Notes: generated by a model from the letters alone, not told the origin. Positions 40,342 to 49,947 are shown, numbered from the stretch's first letter. The stretch: 64,000 bases of DNA from Cellulomonas sp. KRMCY2 (GCF_000526515.1 NZ_JAGF01000001.1:2790001-2854000); one strand, 5' to 3'. Translations and numbers: made by a program.

Positions 40342-42219
40342 ATGACCGACCTTCAGGACCGTCCCGACCTCGTCCTGCCGGGCGCCGGGCCGCGGGGCGG
40401 GTGCGCGAACCCGACCGGCGCCCGGCCGACCGCCCATCAGACCCTCCTCGCCTGGGTCGACGAGATCGCCGGGCTCACGCGGCCGGAGGCCGTCGTGTGG
40501 TGCGACGGCTCGCCCGGGGAGTACGAGGTGCTGTGCGACCTCCTCGTCGAGCGTGGCACGTTCATCCGCCTCGACCCCACCCGGAGGCCGCGCAGCTTCC
40601 TCGCCCGGTCGACCCCCGACGACGTCGCCCGCGTCGAGAGCCGGACCTTCATCTGCTCGGCGCTGCAGGAGGACGCCGGGCCCACGAACAACTGGCGCGA
40701 GCCGGGTGTCATGCGCGGCGAGCTGGACGCGGTCTTCGCCGGGTCGATGGGCGGCCGAACGATGTACGTCGTGCCGTTCTCGATGGGGCCGGTCGGCTCG
40801 CCCCTCGCGCAGTACGGCGTCGAGATCACCGACTCCCCCTACGTCGTCGTCTCGATGCACATCATGACCCGGGTGGGCCGGGCCGTCCTCGATCACCTGG
40901 GCACCGACGGCACGTTCGTCCGCGCGGTGCACAGCGTCGGCATGCCCCTGGTCGACGACGCCGGGAGTCCGCGGGACGACGTCCCGTGGCCGTGCAGCGC
41001 GACGAAGTACATCACCCACTTCCCCGAGACCAGGGAGATCTGGTCCTTCGGCTCGGGCTACGGCGGCAACGCCCTGCTCGGCAAGAAGTGCTTCGCGCTG
41101 CGGATCGCCTCGGTCATCGGCCGGGAGGAGGGCTGGCTGGCCGAGCACATGCTCATCCTGCGCGTCACGTCCCCGCAGGGGCGGGTGTTCCACCTCGCAG
41201 CGGCGTTCCCGTCTGCCTGCGGAAAGACCAATCTCGCCATGCTCGACCCGACGGTGCCGGGCTGGACGGCCGAGACCCTCGGCGACGACATCGCCTGGAT
41301 GGCGCCGGGCGCGGACGGCCGGCTGCGCGCGATCAACGCGGAGGCGGGCTTCTTCGGCGTCGCGCCGGGGACGGGGGAGTCGACGAACCCCACGGCGGTC
41401 CGGATGGTCGCGAGCGACACGATCTTCACGAACGTGGCCCTGACCGACGACGGTGACGTGTGGTGGGAGGGCCTGACCGACGACGAGCCGGCCCATCTGA
41501 CGGACTGGCAGGGTCGTGACTGGACCCCGGCCGGCGGGCGACCAGCGGCGCACCCCAACGCCAGGTTCACCGTCGCGGCGGAGCGCTGCCCGTCGATCGC
41601 CGACTCGTGGCAGGACCCCCAGGGGGTGCCGATCGACGCGATCCTCTTCGGTGGCCGGCGCGCGACGAACGTGCCCCTCGTCGCCCAGGCACGCGACTGG
41701 GCGCACGGTGTCTTCCTCGGCGCGACGATCTCCTCCGAGCAGACCGCGGCTGCCGAGGGGACGGTCGGTGCGCTGCGGCGCGACCCGTTCGCGATGCTCC
41801 CGTTCTGCGGCTACAACATGGCCGACCACTGGACGCACTGGCTGAGCATGGGCGAACGGCTCGGCCGGGACGCCCCGGAGATCTTCTGCGTGAACTGGTT
41901 CCGCAAGGGGGCCGACGGGCGGTACCTGTGGCCGGGCTACCGGGAGAACTCCCGGGTGATCGAGTGGATCCTGCGCCGGGTCGAGGGGACGGCCGACGCG
42001 GTCGGGACCGCCGTCGGCCTCGTGCCGACGCAGGCTTCGCTGGCGCTGGACGGGCTGGCGCTGCCGGCTGAGGACCTGGCCGAGCTCCTGCGCGTCGACC
42101 CCGATGCCTGGCGGGCCGAGTGCGACCTGACGCAGGAGTGGTTCGGCCAGTTCGGCGACCGGTTGCCGACCGCCATGACCGAGCAGCTCGAGGGCGTCCG
42201 CGCGCGGCTCGTCGGCTAG
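40342..42219 (+). CDS. pckG: Phosphoenolpyruvate carboxykinase (GTP)
   Basis: Cytosolic enzyme converting oxaloacetate and GTP to PEP, GDP and CO2: gluconeogenesis and anaplerotic balance. 625 residues, normal length. P-loop and reactive cysteine in [13 protein letters not shown] (Cys293). Other motifs: [41 protein letters not shown], and [22 protein letters not shown] at 40342, ribosome site GAGAGG. Divergent from the RamB-like gene; the last four bases overlap the DUF6328 gene tail to tail. Confidence 0.97.
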   Translation: MTDLQDRPDLVLPGAGPRGGCANPTGARPTAHQTLLAWVDEIAGLTRPEAVVWCDGSPGEYEVLCDLLVERGTFIRLDPTRRPRSFLARSTPDDVARVESRTFICSALQEDAGPTNNWREPGVMRGELDAVFAGSMGGRTMYVVPFSMGPVGSPLAQYGVEITDSPYVVVSMHIMTRVGRAVLDHLGTDGTFVRAVHSVGMPLVDDAGSPRDDVPWPCSATKYITHFPETREIWSFGSGYGGNALLGKKCFALRIASVIGREEGWLAEHMLILRVTSPQGRVFHLAAAFPSACGKTNLAMLDPTVPGWTAETLGDDIAWMAPGADGRLRAINAEAGFFGVAPGTGESTNPTAVRMVASDTIFTNVALTDDGDVWWEGLTDDEPAHLTDWQGRDWTPAGGRPAAHPNARFTVAAERCPSIADSWQDPQGVPIDAILFGGRRATNVPLVAQARDWAHGVFLGATISSEQTAAAEGTVGALRRDPFAMLPFCGYNMADHWTHWLSMGERLGRDAPEIFCVNWFRKGADGRYLWPGYRENSRVIEWILRRVEGTADAVGTAVGLVPTQASLALDGLALPAEDLAELLRVDPDAWRAECDLTQEWFGQFGDRLPTAMTEQLEGVRARLVG

Positions 42220-42785
42220 CGCCGGCCCTCACCGCGGCGGACGAGGCCGGCCGGGGCGACGAACCACGCGATCACGAGGAAGGTCAGCAGCGCGCCCGCC
42301 GCGACGACTGCAGTCGTCCGGCCGGCGACCAGGTCGAACACGAGCAGGACCACGCCGCTGACGACCAGGGCCAGCGCCACCAGGGCGACCCGCATGATGT
42401 GGTCGGCTGCGGTGACCAGGGCCCACCGCGCGTGCTTGCGGAAGAGCCACCGGTGCAGGCTCACCGGGGCGACCATCAACCCGGTCGTCACCGCAGCCAG
42501 CAGGACCAGGCCGAGGTACAGCCGGCGCTGCTGGTCGCTGAGCTCAGTGAACCGCTGCTGGAACGGCACCGTCAGCAGGAAGCCGGTCAGGATCTGGATC
42601 CCGGTCTGCGTGACGCGCAGCTCCTGCAGGATCTCGTTCCAGTTGCGGTCGAGCTTCTCGGTCGGCGTCTCGTGCCGCTCACCGTCCGGCAGCGGTCGGT
42701 CTCCGGCCGGGGGTCCGACGTCGCGCCCCTGCTCCGCCTGTGACGGCTGCTCCGCCTGTGACGGGGGCGGTGTGACTGACTCCAT
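42216..42785 (-). CDS. DUF6328 family membrane protein
   Basis: Protein of about 189 residues. A hydrophilic Pro/Gln/Glu-rich N-terminus (about 55 residues) precedes the family motif [20 protein letters not shown] and [20 protein letters not shown], then four hydrophobic segments. Function unknown. The ATG at 42785 is used; a GTG at 42851 is in the same frame and would place a 13-bp hairpin within the coding region. No ribosome site is clear for either. Confidence 0.8.
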   Translation of the reverse strand: MESVTPPPSQAEQPSQAEQGRDVGPPAGDRPLPDGERHETPTEKLDRNWNEILQELRVTQTGIQILTGFLLTVPFQQRFTELSDQQRRLYLGLVLLAAVTTGLMVAPVSLHRWLFRKHARWALVTAADHIMRVALVALALVVSGVVLLVFDLVAGRTTAVVAAGALLTFLVIAWFVAPAGLVRRGEGRR

Positions 42786-43131
42786 GCGGACATGGTGCGC
42801 CCCCGCTCGCAACGAGGCGAGCGGGGGCGAGCGGTGCCGTCTCACCCGCACAGGGAGTGGCGAGCACCATTCGACCCGAGGGCCGGATCATCGCTCTCGC
42901 GGTGACTCTGAAGCATTGACCAGAACATAGCCTGCCTTTGACCTTCGCGCACCGGAGACGACGAGATCCGTCGCGCCTTCTGTGACTGCCACAGGTCCTG
43001 CTGCGTGACCGGATCGGTTCGTCCCACCTAGTGGCCACTGCCGGTCCACCGGACGATCATCATCGGACCACCGACCGAGACCGGATCGAGACCGGACCGT
43101 GACCGTAACGAGACCGACGGGGCGAGGCGGG
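42786..43131. other. Gene-free region with a strong hairpin
   Basis: 346 bases between the DUF6328 start and the NYN-gene stop, both minus strand. Near the DUF6328 start, arms 42798-42810 and 42817-42829 form a perfect 13-bp stem with a 6-base loop, 12 bases before the ATG. It may act as a terminator, an attenuator or part of a longer coding start. Near 43070-43125 the sequence repeats GAGACCGGA/GAGACCG-type words. I see no open frame with coding character and no tRNA. Confidence 0.5.
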
Positions 43132-43722
43132 TCAGAGGTAGCGCAGCGGGTCGAACTCGGCCAGCGGGATGATCCGCAGACGCGGCAGGTGCACGTTGAA
43201 GGCCTGGACATCGGACTCGAGGTCGAAGATCTGCAGCCCGCCCTCGGTCAGCTGCTGCAGTGCGCTGCTGGTGAACTCCTTGAAGGCCAGCATGCCCACG
43301 TTGCGCCCCGGCGCGAGCAGCGCAGCGAGCTGAGGGGCGAAGTCGCCGTCGTGGCTGGCCAGCAGGACGTCGCCCACCCGGTCGGCCAGTGCGTCGAGAG
43401 TGCGCTGGATGCCGATGTCGACGACCTTCTCGTACGACTCGCCGGCGAGCGGGATCGGCTGGAAGCCGATCGCGACGAGGGCCTGCACGAAGGACATCGG
43501 CATCGTGCCGTTCGAGGCGTTGAGGAAGAAGAGCCCCTTGACCTCGTCCCCGCCCCACACCGACCTGGCGAACTCGAGCACGCGCTCCCAGCGCGGCCGC
43601 TCCTCGGGTGCGGGCCGGGCACCGAGGATCGAGCCGCCGAGGGTCGCGTCGATGTTCTCGCCGTCGACCAGCACGTACGTCATGCGTGGGTTCGAGGTCT
43701 CGGTGCCGGTCGTTGTGGTCAC
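43132..43722 (-). CDS. NYN domain (LabA/DUF88) putative ribonuclease
   Basis: Protein of 196 residues with a PIN-like NYN fold, probably an RNA-processing nuclease. Acidic metal-binding positions are visible in TYVLVDGENIDATLGGS, LDALADRVGDVLLASHDGDF and DIGIQRTLD. The C-terminal part (QAFNVHLPRLRIIPLAEFDP) is outside the core. GTG at 43722 is used; ATG 43683 just before the first strand is an alternative. Neither has a ribosome site. Confidence 0.8.
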   Translation of the reverse strand: MTTTTGTETSNPRMTYVLVDGENIDATLGGSILGARPAPEERPRWERVLEFARSVWGGDEVKGLFFLNASNGTMPMSFVQALVAIGFQPIPLAGESYEKVVDIGIQRTLDALADRVGDVLLASHDGDFAPQLAALLAPGRNVGMLAFKEFTSSALQQLTEGGLQIFDLESDVQAFNVHLPRLRIIPLAEFDPLRYL

Positions 43723-44025
43723 CGGGCCAGCGTAGGTGTCGCGCCTCCGGTGTACCTAGGCGACGGGCGCAGGCCCGCGCGGCTCACCCGGGCAGGTCGG
43801 GACCGCCGGCGTCCGCGACGGCGGGCCAGGTGGCAACCCATCGATTCATCGGATGTCTTGACCGCGCCAGCAACTCGGGCCAATCTGGTCACGCCGGGGG
43901 CTCGTGGGAGCGCTCCGAGTCCCGTCGCACCGTCGCCGCGGGACCTCCTCCCACGGCGACACGGCGCGCTCGCCGAGATCCATCACCCGGCCGCCCAGCG
44001 GCCGGCCCGACACCGGGAGACCCGT
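43723..44025 (+). promoter_or_regulatory. Promoter region of GH6 cellulase
   Basis: A 303-base region without a gene. A -35-like TTGACC (43858-43863) and a weak -10 CAATCT (43881-43886, 17-base spacer) lie just before a CebR-type operator at 43905-43918, which would sit at about +10 to +25 and block transcription. GGGAGA before the ATG is the ribosome site. Confidence 0.5.
43905..43918. promoter_or_regulatory. CebR/CelR operator upstream of cellulase
   Basis: TGGGAGCGCTCCGA matches the actinobacterial CebR/CelR consensus TGGGAGCGCTCCCA at 13 of 14 bases. Centre about 115 bases upstream of the GH6 start. Shares the motif with sites near cebE (4456, 4499, 4647). Confidence 0.75.
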
Positions 44026-45585
44026 ATGGCAACACATCAGTCCCGTCGCCGATGGGGCATCGCCGCCCTGTCTGCCTGTGCACTCCTGCTCGGCACCGCC
44101 TCGGCGGCCACGGCAGCCAATGACGTGCTCGACCCGTCGAGCGACCTGTTCGTCGACTTCCACAGCTCGACCGTCGAGGCTGCCGCCGGGTTGACCGGCC
44201 AGGCCCAGGCCGACGCCCTGCTGCTGGGGAGCTTCCCCGGCAGCTCGTGGCTGACCCAGGGCACTCCCACCGAGGTCCAGGCCGAGGCCCACGAGATCGT
44301 CACAGCCGCGGCGGACCAGGGCCAGGTGCCGACCCTCGTGGCCTACAACGTGCCCTTCCGTGACTGTGCCCAGTACTCGGCCGGCGGTGCCACGAGCCAG
44401 GCGGAGTACGAGGCGTGGATCGACGGCCTCGCCGCCGGCATCGGCGACCAGGAGGCCGTCGTCATCCTCGAACCGGACGGTCTGGGGATCATCCCCTGGT
44501 ACACGACCATCGACGGCGGGCTCGAGTGGTGCCAGCCGGTCGAGGCCGACCAGGCGACGGCCGCGGCCGAGCGGTTCGCGATGCTCAACCACGCGGTCGA
44601 CGTGTTGACCGCGCTGCCGAACACCGCGGTGTACCTCGACGGGACCCACACCGGCTGGCTCAGCGTCGGTGACGTCACCGACCGGCTGATCAAGGCCGGA
44701 GTGACCCGCGCCGACGGCTTCTTCCTCAACGCCTCGAACTACCAGGAGACCGAGAAGCTGCAGAAGTACGGCACCTGGGTCTCCCAGTGCATCCAGCTCG
44801 ACCAGGAGTCCTGGTTCGAGCGGCAGTGGTGCGGGAGCCAGTACTACCCGGCCACCCCCACCGACTTCAGCACCTGGGGCCTGACCGACGCCGCCTACGA
44901 CCAGGCGTACGCCGACACCGGGCTGACCCGGGACCCCGCCGCGATGGCGCACTTCGTGATCGACACGAGCCGCAACGGCCAAGGACCCTGGACGGCGCCG
45001 GCCGGCGTCTACCCGAGCCCGGAGGAGTGGTGCAACCCGCTGGACCGCGGGCTCGGCCTGCGCCCGACGACGGACACCGGCGACCCGCTGATCGACGCCT
45101 ATCTGTGGATCAAGGTGCCGGGCGAGTCCGACGGCCAGTGCCTGCGCGGCACGGCCGGGCCGCAGGACCCGGCTCGCGGCATGGTCGACCCCCCGGCCGG
45201 CGGCTGGTTCGTGGAGCAGGCGGCCGAGCTGATCGCGTTCGCCGTCCCGCCGGTGACCCGGCCCACCTGTGAGGTCTCGTACACCGTCCACGGCACGTGG
45301 CCGCGCGGCTTCAACACCCAGGTGTGGCTCAAGAACACCGGTACGACGACGATCGACGGCTGGCAGCTGGCGTTCGCCTTCGGCGGCGGTCAGACGGTCG
45401 ACCACATGTGGAGCGCCTCGTACGAGCAGGTCGGTCAGGTCGTCACGGCGAGCAACCTGACGTGGAACGCGACGATCCGGCCGGGCGCCCGCACCACGTT
45501 CGGGTTCATCGGGCGTACCGACGGCGGTCCGAACCCCGAACCGCTGCTCTTCCTGCGCAACGGCGCGGCCTGCACGGTCGCCTGA
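44026..45585 (+). CDS. Secreted GH6 cellulase with C-terminal CBM2
   Basis: Secreted 1,4-beta-glucanase of 519 residues. Signal peptide about 1-30 (RRRWGIAALSACALLLG, cleavage near ATA-AND). GH6 catalytic domain about 35-405: first signature VAYNVPFRDCAQYSAGGA with Asp113, second VVILEPDGLGIIPW with catalytic Asp151. CBM2 cellulose-binding domain 415-519, bounded by Cys415 and Cys517, with aromatic residues in GTWPRGFNTQVWLKNTG and DGWQLAFAFGGGQ. The usual Pro/Thr linker is nearly absent (only about 10 residues). Order is catalytic-CBM, unlike C. fimi CenA. Endo or exo mode cannot be told. ATG with GGGAGA; CebR-type operator upstream; large terminator after it. Confidence 0.95.
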   Translation: MATHQSRRRWGIAALSACALLLGTASAATAANDVLDPSSDLFVDFHSSTVEAAAGLTGQAQADALLLGSFPGSSWLTQGTPTEVQAEAHEIVTAAADQGQVPTLVAYNVPFRDCAQYSAGGATSQAEYEAWIDGLAAGIGDQEAVVILEPDGLGIIPWYTTIDGGLEWCQPVEADQATAAAERFAMLNHAVDVLTALPNTAVYLDGTHTGWLSVGDVTDRLIKAGVTRADGFFLNASNYQETEKLQKYGTWVSQCIQLDQESWFERQWCGSQYYPATPTDFSTWGLTDAAYDQAYADTGLTRDPAAMAHFVIDTSRNGQGPWTAPAGVYPSPEEWCNPLDRGLGLRPTTDTGDPLIDAYLWIKVPGESDGQCLRGTAGPQDPARGMVDPPAGGWFVEQAAELIAFAVPPVTRPTCEVSYTVHGTWPRGFNTQVWLKNTGTTTIDGWQLAFAFGGGQTVDHMWSASYEQVGQVVTASNLTWNATIRPGARTTFGFIGRTDGGPNPEPLLFLRNGAACTVA

Positions 45586-45600
45586 CCGCCGCCCGCGCCC

Positions 45601-45650
45601 CGCGCCCCGGCCGGGACGACCCCAGTGGGGGCATCCGCGGCCGGGGCGCG
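45601..45650 (+). terminator. Large nested hairpin after cellulase
   Basis: Arms 45601-45613 and 45638-45650 are a perfect 13-bp inverted repeat; inside, CCCC-AGT-GGGG forms a second stem. It begins 16 bases after the cellulase stop. No T-run, as is common in GC-rich actinobacterial terminators. Confidence 0.7.
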
Positions 45651-45707
45651 CGGCCGGTCCGTCGGACGCGTGGCGGTAGCCTGAGTGCGAGGCTCAGGAG
45701 GCCCGCG

Positions 45708-46537
45708 ATGGCCGTGCCGCTGCCCGGAGCCCGCTCTGGTGGGGGCCTCTGGCCACCTCCGACGTCCAGACGCTGCGCCGGATCGCGGTCCAGTCGGGCA
45801 CAGCGGCCGGCCTCGTGGTCGTGGTCGCGCCGTACCTGAGCGTGCGGCCCGAGAGCGAGCGGGGCCTGTATGCGCTGCTGGGCGCCCTGCTCGTGGCCAA
45901 GAGCATCGCGCTGCTGCTCGGACGCCGGTGGCCCGCGCCGGTCGTCCAGCTCGTGGCGGTCGTGCCGGACGTGGTCATCACGGTGATCCTGCTGACCCTG
46001 TCGAGCCAGGTGGGTGTGCTGCCGATGCTCCTGCTCGTCTGCGTCCGCTCCGCGGTGACCGTGCGGGTGATCGCCGAGCGCGGTGACCACGTGATGCGTC
46101 GGCTCGACGAGCGCGCCAGCAGCGACGGGATGACCGGGCTGCTCAACCGCCGGGGCTTCGTCGACGCCCTGGACGCACTGTGGGCCGCCGACCGGCACGG
46201 CCCGCTCACTGTGACGTTCTTCGACCTCGACCACTTCAAGGCCATCAACGACACCTACGGTCACACGACGGGGGACGCCGTCCTGCGGGCCGTTGCGGGC
46301 GTCCCGAGCAGGTCGAGCGGCCAGGACGACGTCGTGGGACGGACAGGTGGCGAGGAGCTTGCGATGGCGACGGCAGGCCGGGACGCCCACGCCGCCCACC
46401 GGCGAGCCGTCGAGATCGTCGAGCGGGTCGCCGGGCTGCGGGTCCCGTCCGCCGCGAAGGACGAGGGTCGCAACCGGGCCCTGGTCGCCGCCCGTCCCCT
46501 GGCCGCGGCCGGCGCCTCAGGGACCGATCAGGGGTAG
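45708..46537 (+). pseudogene. GGDEF diguanylate cyclase-like gene, frameshifted and truncated
   Basis: Would encode a membrane diguanylate cyclase. Strong ribosome site AGGAGG and ATG at 45708 begin MAVPLPGARSGG, but the continuing protein (LATSDVQTLRRIAVQSGTAA, then four or so hydrophobic segments) is in the next frame; one more G in the run of five at 45741-45745 would join them. Read without repair, the frame from GTG 45815 gives 240 residues. The GGDEF core is present (FFDLDHFKAINDTYGH, RTGGEELAMA), but after GLRVPS the sequence jumps to AAKDEGRNRALV, lacking about 30 residues that hold the SxGVA strand and the ADxALY helix. Activity is doubtful even if the frameshift is a sequencing error. 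Confidence 0.7.
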
Positions 46538-47856
46538 AGCCCGCGGGTGCGGTGCGCGACGGCCACCCGCTGGACGCTGAGCATCAGTGCGGCGTCGCGC
46601 ATCGGCAGGCTCTCGCGCCGGGCGACCTCGGCCACACCGGCGTAGGCGTGCAGCATCCGTTCCTCGAGCCGCAGCTCGATCTCGGCCTCGGTCCACCAGT
46701 ACGCCTGCTGCGCCTGCACCCACTCGAAGTACGACACGACGACGCCGCCGGCGTTGGCCAGGATGTCCGGCACGACGACGACCCCGCGGTCGGCCAGGAT
46801 CGCGTCGGCGCGCGCCGTCGTCGGACCGTTGGCGCCCTCGACCACCCAGCGGGCCTTGACGTCCCCGGCGTTGTCGTGGGTGAGAACGCCTTCGACGGCC
46901 GCCGGCACGAGCACGTCGACGTCCAGGCCGAGCAGCTCCTCGTTGCCGATCGGGTCGCCGCCCTCGAACCCGACGACCGAGCCGGTGGTGCGCACGTGCG
47001 TGAGCAGCCGCGGGACGTCCAGGCCACCGCTGCGGTACACCCCGCCGTACTGGTCGCTGACAGCCTCGACCCGGCTCCCGGCGTCGGAGTAGAAGTCGGC
47101 CGCGTGCGAGCCGACCTTGCCGAAGCCCTGGATGGCCACGCTCACGTCCGGCAGGTCGAGACCCGCCTCGCGCAGCGCGGCTCGCGTCGAGTGCACCACA
47201 CCGCGGGACGTGGCCGTCGCGCGGCCGAGGGACCCACCCACCTCGAGCGGCTTGCCCGTGACGACCCCGGGGATCGTGTATCCCTTGTTCACCGAGTAGG
47301 TGTCCATCACCCACGCCATGGTCTGGGCGTCGGTGCCGATGTCCGGGGCCATGATGTCCCGCTCCGGACCGATCATCGGCATGATCTCGCTGGTGTAGCG
47401 CCGGGTCACCCGCTCGAGCTCGGGCTGGCTGTAGTTGCGCGGGTCGATCGCGACGCCGCCCTTGGCGCCCCCGTAGGGCAGCTCGACGACTGCGCACTTC
47501 CAGGTCATCCACATGGCCAGCGCACGGACCTCGTCGACGTCGACGGCCGGGTGGTACCGCAGCCCGCCCTTGCCCGGTCCGCGGGAGACGTTGTGCTGGA
47601 CGCGGAAGCCGTGGAAGAGCTCGGTCGACCCGTCGTCCCGGCGCAGCGGGATGGCGACGTTGATCTCCCGGCGCGGTGTCGCGAGCATCGCATGCATCCC
47701 GGCGTCGTAGCCGAGACGCCCGATCGCGCCCGCGAGCTGCTCCTGCGCCGTTGCCAGCGGCCCTGCGTGGGTGGGCCGGGCGGTGACCGGTGCGACGTCG
47801 GGCAGGTGGTCGGGCACGTGGTCGGGCACGGCGTCGGGCGCAGTGGTGTCAGGCAT
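46528..47856 (-). CDS. Glutamate dehydrogenase (Glu/Leu/Phe/Val family)
   Basis: Interconverts glutamate and 2-oxoglutarate plus ammonium with NAD(P). 442 residues. Substrate site GFRVQHNVSRGPGKGGLRYH with catalytic lysine in PYGGAKGGVAIDP; catalytic Asp region DIMAPDIGTD; Rossmann motif VAIQGFGKVGSHAADFYSDA; NAGGVVVSYFEWVQ near the end. The N-terminus has a repeated Pro-Asp-x-Val/Leu-Pro-Asp stretch from a 12-base DNA repeat. ATG 47856 with AGGAGG is a strong start. Convergent with the GGDEF gene. Confidence 0.93.
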   Translation of the reverse strand: MPDTTAPDAVPDHVPDHLPDVAPVTARPTHAGPLATAQEQLAGAIGRLGYDAGMHAMLATPRREINVAIPLRRDDGSTELFHGFRVQHNVSRGPGKGGLRYHPAVDVDEVRALAMWMTWKCAVVELPYGGAKGGVAIDPRNYSQPELERVTRRYTSEIMPMIGPERDIMAPDIGTDAQTMAWVMDTYSVNKGYTIPGVVTGKPLEVGGSLGRATATSRGVVHSTRAALREAGLDLPDVSVAIQGFGKVGSHAADFYSDAGSRVEAVSDQYGGVYRSGGLDVPRLLTHVRTTGSVVGFEGGDPIGNEELLGLDVDVLVPAAVEGVLTHDNAGDVKARWVVEGANGPTTARADAILADRGVVVVPDILANAGGVVVSYFEWVQAQQAYWWTEAEIELRLEERMLHAYAGVAEVARRESLPMRDAALMLSVQRVAVAHRTRGLYP

Positions 47857-47956
47857 TCCGAGCAGCCTCCTGGTGTGGTGGAGCACGCAGCGGCCCGTAC
47901 CGGGTACGACATCGGGCCCCGGCCCACTCTTCCACCTCGCCCCCCGACGCGGTGAA

Positions 47957-47972
47957 CCCGCCGTGCGGCGGG
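47957..47972 (-). terminator. Stem-loop after VanY-like gene
   Basis: CCCGCCGTGCGGCGGG, a 6-7 bp GC stem, starts 2 bases beyond the stop of the minus-strand peptidase gene. Confidence 0.5.
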
Positions 47973-47974
47973 CC

Positions 47975-49051
47975 TCAGCCCACGTACTCGAAGTGCCAGT
48001 ACTCGGGGTTGGACCCGCCCTCGCGCGCCCAGTCCGGTGCGGCCCAGCCGTACGACGGCGCGTTGGCGACGAGCCAGTCGTACCGGGCCGAGCCGAAGGC
48101 ATAGGCCTGCCACTCCCAGGTGTCGATGGCCAGGCCGGTGCCGTGGTTGGACGTGCCGGGCTGCGCGGCGAGGCTTCCGTAGTAGTCGCGCATCTGGACC
48201 TGGTCGTCGTAGGAGCGGTAGCTCAGGTCGACCGCGATGTTCTCGCCGAACTCGGTCCGGAAGGCCTCGTTCAGCCGGGTCAGCGCGTCCGTGGCATCGG
48301 CGCGCAGCCACTGCTGGTTGCCCTGGGAGTCCTGGCACCAGCCCAGCGGGCTCATCTGGGAGGCCGGGATGCGACCGTTGCCGCCGTCCCCGCTCTGGCT
48401 CGGTGTGGACGTGTAGAACACCGGGCTGCCGTCGTCCTTGGGTGGCTCGTACGAGCCAGGCCCGCCGCAGTCCGGACCCGCCCCGGTGCTCGGCGGACCA
48501 CCGAGGGCGGGCTGCGCGGCCGCCTCGGCAGCCTCCTGGGCGGCGCGGGCGTCCTGATCGGCCTGCCACGCGCTCTGGGCCTCGGTGACAGTGGCGGAGG
48601 CCGCGAGCATCGCCGCGACGGCCCCGGTGAGCGCGTCAGGCTCCGGGTCGCCGGCCGCCTCGAGCTGTCCGCGGACGGCGTCCATCGTCTGGGCGAGCGC
48701 GAACCGGAGGCCGTCGTCGGCCACCTGGCCGGCCGACGCCGCCAGGACGGCGTCCGCTGCGGTCAGCTGGGCCTGTGCGTCGGCCGAGACGGTCGCCCAC
48801 CGCGAGGCGAGCTCGGCGGCGTCCGCCCGGGCCTGTGCCTGTGCCTCGGAGTCAGCCAGCTCGGCGGCGAGCTCGGCAGCCTCACGATCGGCGTCGGCGT
48901 CGGCGGCCGCGTCGGCGGCGGCCGCGCGCGCGTCCTGTGCCTGCCCGGCGCGGACGGTGGCGGCCGTCGCGCCCCCGGCCAGGACGACCACCAGGGCGAC
49001 GACGAGCATCACCAGCACACGCCGGGTGAGCCACGGCGGACGACGGACCAT
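47975..49051 (-). CDS. VanY-like D-Ala-D-Ala carboxypeptidase (M15)
   Basis: Membrane-anchored peptidoglycan carboxypeptidase of 358 residues. N-terminal basic stretch and hydrophobic anchor (about 10-35), then a long Ala/Asp/Glu/Gln helical region (about 38-185) that looks like coiled coil, a Gly/Pro linker, and the M15 domain about 240-358. Zinc ligands His303 and Asp310 in SNHGTGLAIDTW and His353 in EYWHFEYVG; LSYRSYDDQVQMR is the conserved Arg/Tyr element. Acts outside the cell on stem peptides. ATG at 49051. Confidence 0.9.
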   Translation of the reverse strand: MVRRPPWLTRRVLVMLVVALVVVLAGGATAATVRAGQAQDARAAAADAAADADADREAAELAAELADSEAQAQARADAAELASRWATVSADAQAQLTAADAVLAASAGQVADDGLRFALAQTMDAVRGQLEAAGDPEPDALTGAVAAMLAASATVTEAQSAWQADQDARAAQEAAEAAAQPALGGPPSTGAGPDCGGPGSYEPPKDDGSPVFYTSTPSQSGDGGNGRIPASQMSPLGWCQDSQGNQQWLRADATDALTRLNEAFRTEFGENIAVDLSYRSYDDQVQMRDYYGSLAAQPGTSNHGTGLAIDTWEWQAYAFGSARYDWLVANAPSYGWAAPDWAREGGSNPEYWHFEYVG

Positions 49052-49115
49052 CCCAGAAGTGTGCGCACCGGCGGCGGCGTTGTCGAAAGCACGTCCCGTC
49101 GCAGGACGCCGCGAC

Positions 49116-49916
49116 TCAGCCTTCGACGGTGCTCAGACCGTCGATCGCGGCGACCTCCTCGTCGCCGAGCGTGAAGCCGAGCACGTCGAGGTTGGCCTCG
49201 ATGCGCTGCGGGTTCGTCGACTTCGGGATCACCACGACACGGTGGTGCAGGTGCCAGCCGAGCACCACCTGCTGGACCGTCACGCCGTGCCGTGCGGCGA
49301 TCTCGGCCAGCACCGGGTTCGCGGCGTCGGTGCGCTTGAGCGGGCTGTAGCCCTCGAGGACGACGCCACGCAGGGCGAGACCGGCGACGAGGCGGGCGTC
49401 GAGGTCCCGCGGGCTCCACGGGACCTGGTCGAGCGCCGGTGCCTCCCCGGTCGCATCGATCAGCTCGTCGATCTGCGCGAGCGAGTAGTTGCTCACGCCG
49501 ATCGCCCGCACGAGTCCCTCGTCGCGCAGCTCGCGGAAGGCCTGCCAGGTGCTCGGCGTCGCCTGCCCGTTCGGCGGCCAGTGCACGAGCCACAGGTCGA
49601 CGTGGTCGGTGCCGAGCAGCCGGAGGCTCCGCTCGAGCGTCTCGCGCTCGCGGCCCGCCGCCTCGGGGGGCAGCTTGGTCGTGACGAACACCTCGTCGCG
49701 CGGGACGCCGGAGTCTGCCAGGCCGCGGCCCACCTGCTCCTCGTTGGCGTAGCCGGTCGCGGTGTCGACGTGCCGGTAGCCGACCTCGAGGGCGTGGCGG
49801 ACGGCGTGCCGGGCCAGGTCGCCGTCGGACTGCCAGGTGCCGAGCCCGAGGAGCGGGATCGGGACGGAGCCGGTCGGCGTGCGCAGGTCGATGGACGGGA
49901 TCTGAGGGCTGTTCAC
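49116..49916 (-). CDS. Aldo/keto reductase
   Basis: NADPH-dependent oxidoreductase of 266 residues with an (alpha/beta)8 barrel. Catalytic tetrad Asp, Tyr, Lys, His in HVDTATGYANEEQVG, FVTTKLP and WLVHWPPNG. Cofactor site near VVVIPKSTNPQRIEANLDV. GTG at 49916 is the likely start. Similar to 2,5-diketogluconate reductases; natural substrate unknown. Divergent from the flavodoxin gene across the repeated DevR-like boxes. Confidence 0.9.
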   Translation of the reverse strand: MNSPQIPSIDLRTPTGSVPIPLLGLGTWQSDGDLARHAVRHALEVGYRHVDTATGYANEEQVGRGLADSGVPRDEVFVTTKLPPEAAGRERETLERSLRLLGTDHVDLWLVHWPPNGQATPSTWQAFRELRDEGLVRAIGVSNYSLAQIDELIDATGEAPALDQVPWSPRDLDARLVAGLALRGVVLEGYSPLKRTDAANPVLAEIAARHGVTVQQVVLGWHLHHRVVVIPKSTNPQRIEANLDVLGFTLGDEEVAAIDGLSTVEG

Positions 49917-49947
49917 CAGACCATTCTGCTGGACGCGCAGGACCTGT

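Noticed and set aside
40171-41838. Extension of the RamB-like protein upstream through the pckG region
   Set aside because: It would be antisense to conserved pckG sequence. The HTH domain begins soon after ATG 40170.
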